Shown: positions 6,396 to 13,967, counted from the stretch's first letter. The stretch is 21,292 nucleotides of DNA from a virus (IMGVR_UViG_3300012006_000030:1-21292); one strand, 5' to 3'. A program made the numbers and translations. Notes: generated by a model not told the origin, from the letters alone.

Positions 6396-6588
6396 TTTCC
6401 AATCCTTTCTCAAAAAACTCATCGCTGAGTTTGTGTCCATACTTTTCTACAACAGGGTCAATGTCTTCATCTTCAAAGAATTGTTCAAACTCTGCATCAG
6501 TTAATGCAGATACATCTACAACGAATGCATCTTCATCGACTGCAAAGTAAGTTCCAGTTCCAGCATGTACCAGAATAAAGTTACTCAT
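6367..6588 (-). CDS. Hypothetical acidic protein, 73 aa
   Basis: Unknown small very acidic protein (AEFEQFFEDEDIDP). ATG at 6588 is preferred over a GTG at 6597; it lies two bases after the stop of the upstream gene. It begins with a beta-strand-like segment (MSNFILVHAG) and ends with CNCKRDD. High negative charge in a tiny phage protein can indicate DNA mimicry, but nothing more supports that. Confidence 0.65.
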   Translation of the reverse strand: MSNFILVHAGTGTYFAVDEDAFVVDVSALTDAEFEQFFEDEDIDPVVEKYGHKLSDEFFEKGLENDCNCKRDD

Positions 6589-6590
6589 AG

Positions 6591-6776
6591 TTACCACACC
6601 CCACAGATTTCATCAACGGTTGTTTTAATGCATTCATCAATTACCTGCCACATATTATCATCAGAGGTAATGTACTCATACATTTTTTCCCATGTTGTAT
6701 CAGATATAGGTGAAGGAGTTAATTGGTTTATTTCATCACGAGTTATTAACACAATCTCATTACTTTGTAGTGTCAT
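6591..6776 (-). CDS. Hypothetical protein, 61 aa
   Basis: Unknown acidic protein with a probable helical C-terminal half (TTWEKMYEYITSDDNMW). The ATG at 6776 overlaps the TAA of the upstream gene. No motif is recognised; support comes from its place in the chain of overlapping genes. Confidence 0.6.
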   Translation of the reverse strand: MTLQSNEIVLITRDEINQLTPSPISDTTWEKMYEYITSDDNMWQVIDECIKTTVDEICGVW

Positions 6777-6973
6777 TATTCATCTCCTAAGAACAAAGAA
6801 CCGTCTGACATAGTTCGCACAACACGAGATTCCAGTTGTGCATTTACTAAAGCAGTTAACTGCTCTGGAGTTGTGATGCTAGAGATAGCACCAACAAGAT
6901 ACTCAATACCTTTATCGCCCCACTTAGAGCGAACGACATCGGCAAGTAACATTTCAATTTCACTTGAAATCAT
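6776..6973 (-). CDS. Hypothetical protein, 65 aa
   Basis: Unknown. Predicted helices (EIEMLLADVVRSKWG and TPEQLTALVNAQLES) followed by a short strand-rich tail. It overlaps the upstream membrane-protein gene by four bases (ATGA) and the downstream gene by TAATG. No functional residues are apparent. Confidence 0.6.
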   Translation of the reverse strand: MISSEIEMLLADVVRSKWGDKGIEYLVGAISSITTPEQLTALVNAQLESRVVRTMSDGSLFLGDE

Positions 6974-7143
6974 TTGTTTTCTCCAATCACGTTGTCAATC
7001 ATTTTCATGCATGAGCCATAGCCCAATAAATTGCCACCCTTGCCTACATAGCAGACATCACGAGTTGCATAAGTAAATAGCGATACCAGAATAAATACTG
7101 GAATGATTACAAGGACAATCCAGCCTCTAGTTGTTAGTTTCAT
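6970..7143 (-). CDS. Small single-span membrane protein, 57 aa
   Basis: One transmembrane segment at about residues 10-26 (WIVLVIIPVFILVSLF) after a basic N-terminus (MKLTTRG) predicts an inner-membrane protein with the C-terminal 30 residues outside. Two Cys (DVCYVG and GSCMKM) in that part could form a disulfide. The ATG at 7143 is chosen because AAAGGA lies eight bases upstream and it overlaps the HNH stop (ATGA); a longer reading to 7179 lacks this. The first residues resemble those of the lysozyme-like protein (MKLTKRGKIV). A role such as superinfection exclusion is possible but unproven. Confidence 0.7.
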   Translation of the reverse strand: MKLTTRGWIVLVIIPVFILVSLFTYATRDVCYVGKGGNLLGYGSCMKMIDNVIGENK

Positions 7144-7745
7144 TTCTGATTCCTTTCTTGATTCATTACGTGCTTCCATGTGTTTTGTTCTAGGTGTGTT
7201 TTAACGGTGTGGCAATTTGCACAACGCACAACACACTTTTTAATCTCTCGTTTAAGTTCAACAAGAGTTCGGCGTTCAATATGAGCCCTGCCTATATTGA
7301 ATGATTTGTCGCGGAAGTGGTCAAACTCTAACTCCATGACATTGGTGTTACCGCAATCAGCACATGAGTGCTTCTCTAAGTAGTTGTAAATATAAATCTT
7401 TTTGTCAAGACCCAGTTGATTGAACCAGACACGCTGGTACTCAACCTCACAAGGTTTGCAAACTGATTTATGACCACTAGTTGCTTTCTTCAAAGTCTTA
7501 AACGCAGAAAGTTTCTTGATGTGTTTGCAGATTGTACATTCCTGCAATCCCTTTTCAAGAAGAGAAAGACGCTTAACAGTTTTAGGTGCTAAACGTTGTT
7601 TCTTTTTTGTTTTATACTTTTTAGATTTAGTGATTGTAATCAGACATGTTCTGCATCTGGCACGTAATCCGTATTTACCTTCTCGTTGCTTGTAGTACTC
7701 AGAGAATGGTTTTGATTTACCACACAACGTGCATACTTTTTTCAT
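7140..7745 (-). CDS. HNH-type endonuclease with two N-terminal zinc ribbons
   Basis: Predicted DNA endonuclease, 201 aa. Two tandem ribbons of the same design open the protein: CTLC with CRTC (about 5-34) and CTIC with CKPC (about 70-99). The C-terminal half (about 128-190) carries CADC, LEFDHFRDK, then KCVVRCANCHTVKTH, the conserved HNH/treble-clef layout. It is a longer relative of the HNH protein at 17691-18080. HNH proteins in phages serve as homing or packaging-associated nucleases; here it sits free between a small membrane protein and an unknown gene, which suits a homing-type enzyme. The start has AAGGA about nine bases upstream. Confidence 0.85.
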   Translation of the reverse strand: MKKVCTLCGKSKPFSEYYKQREGKYGLRARCRTCLITITKSKKYKTKKKQRLAPKTVKRLSLLEKGLQECTICKHIKKLSAFKTLKKATSGHKSVCKPCEVEYQRVWFNQLGLDKKIYIYNYLEKHSCADCGNTNVMELEFDHFRDKSFNIGRAHIERRTLVELKREIKKCVVRCANCHTVKTHLEQNTWKHVMNQERNQK

Positions 7746-7757
7746 AAGTTGTATTCC

Positions 7758-8468
7758 TTACTTATCAACCCAGAGTTGGGATAGTGGAAGTGTCTTCCAC
7801 CTGATGTCTGTGTGGTTACTGGGAGTCACATAACCGATAATAAATCGAGAGCCAGTCGTATCAACAATTACACCTTTGCGTAAACGACCATGTGCCTGAA
7901 TGTAAACCTCTTCATTTACAACGGCGTTGTAAGGATTAGTTGAGTTCTCGTAATGGATTCGGTCGTTAACAATAGAGATTAATCGTTCACGTTGCTCTAC
8001 AACCTTTGCACGTACATCTAGTTTCTTTTTTGCAAGAGCAAGTGTTTTAATTGCAGAGTTAGTTGCACAGATGCCAGCAATTTCTGCACCTGCATAAGAC
8101 CAATCTAACTCGGTCTTGTTGTCGTAATCAGTACCAATCTCCCATGCGTATGCACGAAACTGTTGAGTAGATTCAGATAAACCGTAACTACCAATATCGG
8201 AATCAGAAGCAATCTCATGACTGTAATCAAAGGGAGTTCCGTCATGCTTAAAGATAGTTCGGTGTGAGTAGCACCAACCAACAATAATGATTTGGAATCC
8301 TTTGTAACTTTCTTCTTGATACGTTCTATCAACAAGAGTTAGTTCAACGACATGAGGTAATTGTTTACGAGTTCCGTCATAACGAGAATGAGTGTTACTA
8401 CCTACCTTCTCGTAACCATTGTTTTTTTTGTCATAACAGTTTTTTAATCTATCTAGATAGAAACTCAT
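7758..8468 (-). CDS. Hypothetical protein, 236 aa
   Basis: Unrecognised soluble protein. A strand-rich N-terminal part (VELTLVD, GFQIIIVGWCYSHR) is followed by a long helix rich in Lys/Arg/Glu at about 140-170 (LALAKKKLDVRAKVVEQRERL) and a C-terminal strand region resembling a small barrel (VYIQAHGRLRKGVIVDTTGSR). The start overlaps the stop of the upstream gene as TAATG. The end region resembles SH3-like binding folds by eye only. It sits between the VWA/205-aa genes and the HNH gene. Confidence 0.7.
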   Translation of the reverse strand: MSFYLDRLKNCYDKKNNGYEKVGSNTHSRYDGTRKQLPHVVELTLVDRTYQEESYKGFQIIIVGWCYSHRTIFKHDGTPFDYSHEIASDSDIGSYGLSESTQQFRAYAWEIGTDYDNKTELDWSYAGAEIAGICATNSAIKTLALAKKKLDVRAKVVEQRERLISIVNDRIHYENSTNPYNAVVNEEVYIQAHGRLRKGVIVDTTGSRFIIGYVTPSNHTDIRWKTLPLSQLWVDK

Positions 8469-9085
8469 TACGCCACCATGTCTCTCGCTTCAAGGACTTT
8501 CTCAATTAGTAATTGCAGAGTTCGAATATCGAATGTCACCTCTGGTACTGGAATGTAGTTACCGTTTGAATCACGCCGAGAGTTAATGTCACTCTTAACG
8601 TTGCTCACACGTTCACCAATAATTGATTTCAATGACACCATGACTGATTCAAGTGTGCGTTCGGCGTACGCCTGTGCATCAACACGAGCCCTCTCAGCCT
8701 CTTCACGTTCTGCACGAGCCTTTGCCTCACGTAACTTAGACTCTGCCTCTTCCGCATTCCAGCGAACCTCTAGAGGCGCGTACTCAGCAACGATGTCTTG
8801 GGCACGTGCAAGCCAGTAAGTAACTTGACCGTTTCCATTTGACCAGTCCAATGACTTGACCATGTAACCGACAGAGCGTGAACCCTTTGGTGCTGGTTGA
8901 AAGTTTGGATTATTTGGTGAATCGAATCTGAATACTTTGTACTCATACTTTTCATCAGAGACTAACTCTGCCTTTGCAACGTATCTGCGTTCGACTCTAC
9001 TCGCATCTTTTTTATCGGCTGATGAATAATCCCATGAAGGGATAACTGCGTACTTAACGCCTACTTTTAATTCGGTTGATTTCAT
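8468..9085 (-). CDS. Hypothetical protein with coiled coil, 205 aa
   Basis: Unknown. The N-terminal 100 residues are strand-rich (VKYAVIPSWDY, YKVFRFDSPNN, GQVTYWLARAQDI). Residues about 109-145 form a strongly charged coiled coil (EEAESKLREAKARAEREEAE). The C-terminal part may dimerise. ATG at 9085 is well supported by AAGGAG at eight bases. Tandem hairpins separate it from the VWA gene, so expression may be uncoupled from the VWA-MoxR pair, although it may still be part of the same process. Confidence 0.7.
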   Translation of the reverse strand: MKSTELKVGVKYAVIPSWDYSSADKKDASRVERRYVAKAELVSDEKYEYKVFRFDSPNNPNFQPAPKGSRSVGYMVKSLDWSNGNGQVTYWLARAQDIVAEYAPLEVRWNAEEAESKLREAKARAEREEAERARVDAQAYAERTLESVMVSLKSIIGERVSNVKSDINSRRDSNGNYIPVPEVTFDIRTLQLLIEKVLEARDMVA

Positions 9086-9115
9086 TTATTTATTCTCCTT
9101 GTTTGAAAGTTAAGT

Positions 9116-9172
9116 GGTGGAGTGTGCAATCCAGAAAAAAGCACACCCCACCTTGTCACCTAGAGAGTGACA
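9116..9172 (-). other. Two tandem hairpins between the VWA gene and the next gene
   Basis: TGTCAC (9154-9159) pairs with GTGACA (9167-9172), directly after the VWA stop. Next GGTGGAGTGTGC (9116-9127) pairs with GCACACCCCACC (9141-9152) with one mismatch that becomes a G-U pair in the minus-strand RNA. The run of T in that RNA lies in the loop, not after the stem, so this is a partial terminator, processing site or mRNA stabiliser rather than a classic terminator. Confidence 0.5.
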
Positions 9173-9173
9173 G

Positions 9174-11114
9174 TTAGTTGCGAACCAATCGTCTAGTAAT
9201 TGCATACTTAACGATTGTTCGTGCCATAGCGATGAGGTCGAGTGGGTTATTAATAACCGCACCAATCTCGCAACGATGTGCAGTCTCACTATCAAGTGAG
9301 ATTGTTTCGCTACCGTATGGAATATATGCGAATGCAGTTAACACACCTGCACGTGACATGCGAGAGATTGCATCATGGTTGCGTTGCGAATCACCGCCCC
9401 AATCACCGTCTGTGATTGCAAAGAAGATACGTACTGGCTTATCGCTTTCAGCAAGTAACTTAGTTGCATATTGAATTGCCTTGTCTGGTTCAGTACCGCC
9501 ACCAGCACCAGCATCACGCATGACACTCGTTGCCTTATCGCTTGCACGATAGAGAATGCGAGTATCACTATTGAATGTGATAACAGTTGTGTTGGCGTTG
9601 ATACGGTCTAGTGCGCGTTTGATTGCGTACATAGATTTGTATGCGTTGCTGGCTTTACTACCAGACATTGAACCAGATGTATCGAGTGCAATTACACATT
9701 CGATTTCAGTTGCATCTTCAATTCCCTCATTCCAAGAATCGAAAACAGTTTCAATATCTTCACCACGTAAATAACGTGATGCACTTAAGCGACCACTTGA
9801 TTCGTATGTTTCCCATGCAGGGTCATACGATGCTTTGAGTCGCTGTAACTCACGAGAGAATGAAACAGATGCCTCAACAGTTTTTGCATCAGGTGCAAGA
9901 GTGTTGAATGTTTCTAGTTCAGGTTCTTTTGAGTTGTTACTAGATAGTGAAGGAAGTCCACCAACCTGTCGAATGATGTCGTTGATTTCATCGGCGATAG
10001 TTGAAGTAGTAAGAATGTCATTAAGTGTGGTTGCAATTAAATCTGCAATCTCACTACCAATTCCACTACTTGGTTCATCACCTGATTCATCAGATGAATC
10101 ATCATCAGAATCATCTTCATCATCAATAAACTCAACATCATCAATATCAAGATTGATAGTTGGTTTTTTTAATTGCTCTGCGAGTTCTGCATCATCTTCT
10201 AAATTAGATTTAGATGCACGTTCTGAATCTCGCTTCTGTTGTTTAGGTGGTTGTGGTCGAGATGTAGCAGAGGATTCAATGCCCTCATGTGGTCGTTCAC
10301 CATGACCGAATGGGTCACTAATGACTACGTTCACGTCACCGTTGCCATTCTTAGACACCTTTACTTTGACACTAAGTGAATCACCTTCCTCAGTACCGTC
10401 AGAAGGCTCAGAGCCCTCACCACCGCCACCAGTACCGTCACCTTGTGGAAGTATCGCGTGGAATCGCGCAATAAGTTCTTTTCCTTTTTCAGTATCAGTA
10501 GGGAATACCAATAGACGATAAGAATCAACGATGTCGCAGATTTCATCGATATTGTGTTGTTCCTTGTATTCATTACGTGAACGGGCACGTAGTTCAACAG
10601 ATAAGTATCTGCGACCACGTAGTAATGGATATGAGTTCTGGAATGATTCTGGCTTATCAACAAAGTGAATCAAGATAGTTGATGTGAACCATGCAACCGT
10701 TGACGGATAGCGAGTAGTAAATAGCGTTTCAATTCTCTGGTCTTCCAGAGCGTTGTATGCCATGAAGTATTTGTTATCACGAACGTATTCAAAGATGTCA
10801 GAGCCTTCACGTGGTGTAAATAAAATATGTGAAATCTCGTGCAGGTCTAAGCCCTTGATACCAGCGATTGCACGTGCATCAGTTAGTTCACCGATGAGAC
10901 GTGAATTGAATGTCACCTCTGATGCACCAGACCATGCTGGCGCACCAAGAGATGAATGTTCGACTTTGACAGTCACCTTGCGAAAGGTGAATGCAGAATT
11001 AACACGACCGAAGAATTGAGTGAAGCGTTCGATTCGTTGACGTTTTAATTCGTCTTCCGATACCGCACTAAATCCACGAGAGTTAGTTAGTTCAGCGATG
11101 TCTTTAAGTGACAT
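9174..11114 (-). CDS. HExxH metallopeptidase-like plus VWA domain protein (MoxR partner)
   Basis: 646 aa. The N-terminal region carries HEISH (92-96) inside GLDLHEISHILFTPR and EDQRIE (124-129), the layout of the DUF2201-type putative metallopeptidase fused to VWA domains. Residues 226-350 are a disordered, Gly- then Asp/Ser-rich linker. The C-terminal VWA domain has the MIDAS site DTSGS (478-482), Thr541 in GGTEP and Asp569 in ITDGD, so metal-dependent ligand binding looks intact. CobT of cobaltochelatase shares the general layout but is not implied. The gene follows the AAA+ gene by nine bases with AAGGAG before the ATG, so the two form a MoxR/VWA chaperone-like pair that remodels or inserts metal into an unknown target. 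Rare as a phage-borne system with an intact peptidase motif. Confidence 0.88.
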   Translation of the reverse strand: MSLKDIAELTNSRGFSAVSEDELKRQRIERFTQFFGRVNSAFTFRKVTVKVEHSSLGAPAWSGASEVTFNSRLIGELTDARAIAGIKGLDLHEISHILFTPREGSDIFEYVRDNKYFMAYNALEDQRIETLFTTRYPSTVAWFTSTILIHFVDKPESFQNSYPLLRGRRYLSVELRARSRNEYKEQHNIDEICDIVDSYRLLVFPTDTEKGKELIARFHAILPQGDGTGGGGEGSEPSDGTEEGDSLSVKVKVSKNGNGDVNVVISDPFGHGERPHEGIESSATSRPQPPKQQKRDSERASKSNLEDDAELAEQLKKPTINLDIDDVEFIDDEDDSDDDSSDESGDEPSSGIGSEIADLIATTLNDILTTSTIADEINDIIRQVGGLPSLSSNNSKEPELETFNTLAPDAKTVEASVSFSRELQRLKASYDPAWETYESSGRLSASRYLRGEDIETVFDSWNEGIEDATEIECVIALDTSGSMSGSKASNAYKSMYAIKRALDRINANTTVITFNSDTRILYRASDKATSVMRDAGAGGGTEPDKAIQYATKLLAESDKPVRIFFAITDGDWGGDSQRNHDAISRMSRAGVLTAFAYIPYGSETISLDSETAHRCEIGAVINNPLDLIAMARTIVKYAITRRLVRN

Positions 11115-11123
11115 GAGTTCTCC

Positions 11124-11996
11124 TTAAGCATTTGCGTGTTCGGTAGTGATTGCATCTACATCGATGCCCAAGTCTTCCTTGATGTTGTAGGAAGCACCTT
11201 CAAGCAACATGCGTACAGCAGGTCGCTCTTCTGGTGTGAAATTGTTTACGAAGATTTCGCAAGCAAGGTCGTATGAAAGTTCCTTTGAAATCTTCTCGAA
11301 TGTTTTTAAGATACGAGATGTGATTGGAGTTTCAAAGATTGTAGATGAATCAGAACGTGATGCAGATGCACCGACTGATGATGAACGCATTCCGTATGCA
11401 AGGTCTAGAAGCGATGCGGAGTTGATGTACTTACTTTCAACGGAACGGTCGAAATCGTAATGCAGTTTGATTTCGAAACGGTCTGCCAGTTGCTCTGGAA
11501 GAGGTTGTGAACCGCGATACATTGGATTGTAATCAGCGATGATAAGTAAATCTTTGTGCGCCTTAATAACCTCACCCTTGTGTGCAAGCAAAGTGATTAC
11601 ACGAGAGAAGTCCAGAAGTGGTAACACAAAGTGCTTAGCATTCTTAGCGAGTTTATCAATCTCACCAAGATTTAAGATTCCACCGTTACGAACAAGATTA
11701 ACGATTTGTGAATCAACCCATTCCAGTTTGCCGTTCTCATCTGGAACGTAAGAGCCCTGTAATTCAGATGCACTTAATGAATCGTTCGAAGGAACGTTGT
11801 AGTAAGGAATGTTGCGAAGTGATGCGATGTACTGAGCGAAAGAAGATTTGCCAGTACCAGAGTGACCGAAGTTGAGCATGTTCATTTGATTCTTAACTGC
11901 ATAGTCTGCAATTTCAATCTCTGATACATCACAGAATGTACGTGGAATGTAGTGAGCCATTGAATCGAGCGTTGGTATGAATTGGGTGTTTGTCAT
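11124..11996 (-). CDS. MoxR-type AAA+ ATPase with altered Walker B
   Basis: 290 aa. Walker A is GHSGTGKSS (44-52). Walker B reads GGILNLGEID (105-114), where the usual Asp-Glu is Gly111-Glu112, so the Mg-coordinating Asp is missing while the catalytic Glu stays. Sensor 1 is ADYNP (Asn157), and Arg173 in LADRFE is a candidate arginine finger. MoxR-class ATPases form hexamers and act with VWA proteins as chaperones; the VWA gene follows nine bases downstream. The start at 11996 has only a weak ribosome-binding site (CGGAAC), and a 182-base structured gap precedes it. The Asp to Gly change is one base (GAT to GGT), at 11664-11666. Confidence 0.9.
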   Translation of the reverse strand: MTNTQFIPTLDSMAHYIPRTFCDVSEIEIADYAVKNQMNMLNFGHSGTGKSSFAQYIASLRNIPYYNVPSNDSLSASELQGSYVPDENGKLEWVDSQIVNLVRNGGILNLGEIDKLAKNAKHFVLPLLDFSRVITLLAHKGEVIKAHKDLLIIADYNPMYRGSQPLPEQLADRFEIKLHYDFDRSVESKYINSASLLDLAYGMRSSSVGASASRSDSSTIFETPITSRILKTFEKISKELSYDLACEIFVNNFTPEERPAVRMLLEGASYNIKEDLGIDVDAITTEHANA

Positions 11997-12059
11997 GATG
12001 TTCCGTTTCTCTAGGTGATTGATTTGGTATTACATATTTAGTTGTTATTAAGTTGTATA

Positions 12060-12173
12060 GCGTTGGTAGTAAGTAGCACGAGCGACTGTGGAAGACTGAA
12101 AGTTACTTATGAGTTAGTGAGCCCCATGTTCACGATACGGCTTGTGAGTCAGTCAGGTAGTTACTACCAACGC
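12060..12173. repeat. Perfect 13-bp inverted repeat enclosing 88 bases
   Basis: GCGTTGGTAGTAA (12060-12072) and TTACTACCAACGC (12161-12173) are exact reverse complements in the gap before the MoxR gene. Inside lie two GACTG words (12084-12088, 12094-12098) that can pair with CAGTC (12150-12154), and the right arm overlaps a small palindrome, GGTAGT-T-ACTACC (12156-12168). No duplicated flanking bases are visible, so a transposon relic is unlikely. A structured 5' leader RNA or a DNA site controlling moxR-vwa fits better. Confidence 0.65.
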
Positions 12174-12178
12174 AATTA

Positions 12179-12868
12179 CTAGTTGTAATGCGAAGCGCAC
12201 CACTTACCCATTCCAGCGACCACACTCTTTTGTAGAGTGAGTGTGCGACCACAATGGACACATGTACCAGTTGCAATACCGAATGCAGATGCATCAGATA
12301 GTGATAAGCGATTTGCTTGAGTGAGTGTTGTAAGCACTTTGAAATTATTAATCCATGCTTTATTTATTGGGTCGTACTGAACCACGTATAGGCGTTCACT
12401 CTCTCGGCGTTTACGAACCGAGTAGTAGATGTCTCCAACCTTGTACGCACCAACGGTAACGTCACTAGGTGGTGCAACCTTTTCAAGAGTTACTAATCTA
12501 GTGATAAGTGTTTTTGCTTGGTCACGAGTTAGTTTGTGAATTGAATCAACACGATTAGCAAGTATTGCGCTTTCAATCACATTCTTTGCATTATTGCGAG
12601 AGAGCAATAGCAAGTCGATGTATGAGAGTTGCTTGTCGCTGATGTAGTCCTCAACCTTTTTAGGACAAGTGAGTAACTGCTCAATGATTCGAGATGCATG
12701 TTTTTTATTAATCTGAGTTGCATCAGCAATCTCAAACAAGTGAATGCGTGAATCAAGTAGTTGTTGAATGAATCGTGACTGTGCTGGTGAGCAGTACTGC
12801 ACCTTGAAGTCGTTGCCGTATTTATTGCCAGCACGAGAGCCAGCAGGTTTTCCTTTAGTTGTTGTCAT
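12179..12868 (-). CDS. Phage protein with C-terminal DUF6011-like zinc site, 229 aa
   Basis: Unknown function. The N-terminal 25 residues are basic and low in structure. Residues 27-125 look like paired helical segments, with an HTH-like stretch (ATQINKKHASRIIEQLL). The C-terminus GTCVHCGRTLTLQKSVVAGMGKWC resembles the DUF6011 zinc element in many actinophage proteins, with CVHC and a distal Cys plus His. The ATG at 12868 has AAGGA seven bases upstream and overlaps the small membrane protein gene by 14 bases. The mix of a basic start, HTH-like region and zinc site suggests nucleic-acid binding. Confidence 0.75.
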   Translation of the reverse strand: MTTTKGKPAGSRAGNKYGNDFKVQYCSPAQSRFIQQLLDSRIHLFEIADATQINKKHASRIIEQLLTCPKKVEDYISDKQLSYIDLLLLSRNNAKNVIESAILANRVDSIHKLTRDQAKTLITRLVTLEKVAPPSDVTVGAYKVGDIYYSVRKRRESERLYVVQYDPINKAWINNFKVLTTLTQANRLSLSDASAFGIATGTCVHCGRTLTLQKSVVAGMGKWCASHYN

Positions 12869-12953
12869 AGTTATGTCCTTCTAGATGTTGTAGTAATAAT
12901 GAGAGTGCAGTTCCGATGAGCGATGCGATGATTGCAAGAATAAAGATAATCAC
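12855..12953 (-). CDS. Micro membrane protein, 32 aa
   Basis: GTG start at 12953 overlaps the stop of the upstream gene (GTGA) and has AGAAGG about eight bases upstream. The product is one hydrophobic helix (IIFILAIIASLIGTALSLLL) followed by a short polar tail, so a single-pass membrane peptide. A longer upstream reading in the same frame would overlap the preceding gene more and is less likely. Such peptides can act as holin-like or exclusion factors; no evidence for either. Confidence 0.6.
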   Translation of the reverse strand: MIIFILAIIASLIGTALSLLLQHLEGHNYDNN

Positions 12954-13252
12954 GATATAGCCCTTCTCACATAGTTCTGATGTTTCGATGTTGTTACGGA
13001 GTATTTGTATTCTGGAATAAACCAACCATTTGTATTTGACCACCAAGCGATTGGAGTTCCATACGAATAAATAATGTATGAAGGTTGTTCACGATGTAAT
13101 TTAAGAACGCCAGTTTCAGGAAGTCTTCCAGTCTCAGGTTCAAAGCAATCCCATACCAGAGGTATGTAGAAACCGCCGAGATTCGAACCTTTGAATGCAA
13201 CACGTTCACGAATTAAATCGCCAGCCTTTTGATTAGCAGTTTTTGTAGTCAT
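12950..13252 (-). CDS. Conserved-type phage protein with YSYGTPIAW core, 100 aa
   Basis: Unknown function. The segment PSYIIYSYGTPIAWWSNTNG followed by a Tyr-Ser-x-Thr-Thr-Ser-Lys-His-Gln stretch is a pattern I associate with a widespread phage and actinobacterial family of unknown function (possibly DUF8033; not certain). The fold is probably a small beta sheet. The ATG at 13252 overlaps the stop of the gene upstream (TAATG), and the end overlaps the micro membrane gene, so all are co-translated. Confidence 0.75.
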   Translation of the reverse strand: MTTKTANQKAGDLIRERVAFKGSNLGGFYIPLVWDCFEPETGRLPETGVLKLHREQPSYIIYSYGTPIAWWSNTNGWFIPEYKYSVTTSKHQNYVRRAIS

Positions 13253-13629
13253 TAATTACCCCACGCTTTAATTTGTGCCATTTGTGATTCATAGAGAATG
13301 TCAAACTCCTCTTTGGTGTAACCGTTGCACCAAGATTTTCCGTTATGTGCATGAGTAAGTTTTATGTTTCTATCATCAATGCCTAGAAACTTTGCAAGTG
13401 AGTGAGAGCAACGGTGACAGAGACGATGTAAGTCGCGTTCAGCGTTGGGTGATGCGTTGTCAATGAATCCCTCATAGAAGCCCTCTAGTGCCACGTACAT
13501 GCCACCAGACCAACCACCAGTTTCTAATATCTCAACGGATTTGTTACAGCGATTGCATGTAGTGGTTTTTGGTGGATTGCAACGTCTGCATTCTTTGAAT
13601 ACACAAACACCATTTTGAATGTGTGGCAT
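13252..13629 (-). CDS. Hypothetical Cys/His-rich protein, 125 aa
   Basis: Unknown. The start at ATG 13629 is preferred over an upstream in-frame codon because GAGG lies eight bases before it and it forms a TAATG overlap with the gene upstream. The chain has a dense Cys region (CVFKECRRCNPPKTTTCNRC) at about residues 9-28, CHRC at about 90-93, and further His. This suggests two zinc sites, one around the N-terminal Cys and one with the central CHRC and His residues. Likely a structural or regulatory zinc protein of the cluster. Confidence 0.7.
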   Translation of the reverse strand: MPHIQNGVCVFKECRRCNPPKTTTCNRCNKSVEILETGGWSGGMYVALEGFYEGFIDNASPNAERDLHRLCHRCSHSLAKFLGIDDRNIKLTHAHNGKSWCNGYTKEEFDILYESQMAQIKAWGN

Positions 13630-13733
13630 TATTTTGACCTCAATCCTAATTTGCAATCTTTGCAAACTAAACGATTTGGATTATCCAAGAACCAGAGTTC
13701 GTTGGTTTCATTTAAGCAATCTGTGCAAGTCAT
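13629..13733 (-). CDS. Zinc-ribbon micro-protein, 34 aa
   Basis: Tiny gene with ATG at 13733, overlapping the TAA of the gene upstream, and its own TAA overlapping the next ATG. Cys3 and Cys6 (CTDC) with Cys24 and Cys27 (CKDC) form a minimal ribbon with two aromatic residues between (LWFL). Both this and the next junction carry the same twelve bases, CATTATTTTGAC on the plus strand (13627-13638 and 13731-13742). Function unknown. Confidence 0.7.
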   Translation of the reverse strand: MTCTDCLNETNELWFLDNPNRLVCKDCKLGLRSK

Positions 13734-13900
13734 TATTTTGACACCTTATTGATACCAAGTGATTTGATGATTTCAAGAGTTACTGATGATGTTGAGTAGT
13801 AACGAGTGCCGTCATTGAGAATTAAATCAATGAGTGTTGGTGAGATGCGACCGCGAGCAACGATTTCGCCCCTGTCATTTATGTATGTGGATTCTTTCAT
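13733..13900 (-). CDS. Hypothetical protein, 55 aa, first gene of the leftward cluster
   Basis: Unknown. It starts at ATG 13900, with AAAGGA somewhat far upstream (14 bases), and ends TAA overlapping the next ATG. Predicted strand-helix-strand-helix (INDRGEIVARGR, TLIDLILND, RYYSTSSV, LEIIKSLG). It is the first gene after the gene-poor control region, so its leader may carry the promoter of the cluster. Confidence 0.65.
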   Translation of the reverse strand: MKESTYINDRGEIVARGRISPTLIDLILNDGTRYYSTSSVTLEIIKSLGINKVSK

Positions 13901-13967
13901 TTTAGTTACCGTTTCCTTTTGTAGTTACTAGTGGTAGTTGAATATGCAGATTACATATTCACCACGA

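Noticed and set aside
9835-10305. 156-aa plus-strand Ser-rich frame
   Set aside because: Complement of the Asp/Ser-rich linker of the VWA protein; low-complexity shadow.
9174-11996. Reading the VWA/MoxR pair as cobaltochelatase CobT/CobS tied to the B12-dependent reductase
   Set aside because: No CobN-like large subunit or other cobalamin gene is visible, the N-terminal HExxH region fits a metallopeptidase-VWA family, and phages use host B12. The link is attractive but unsupported.
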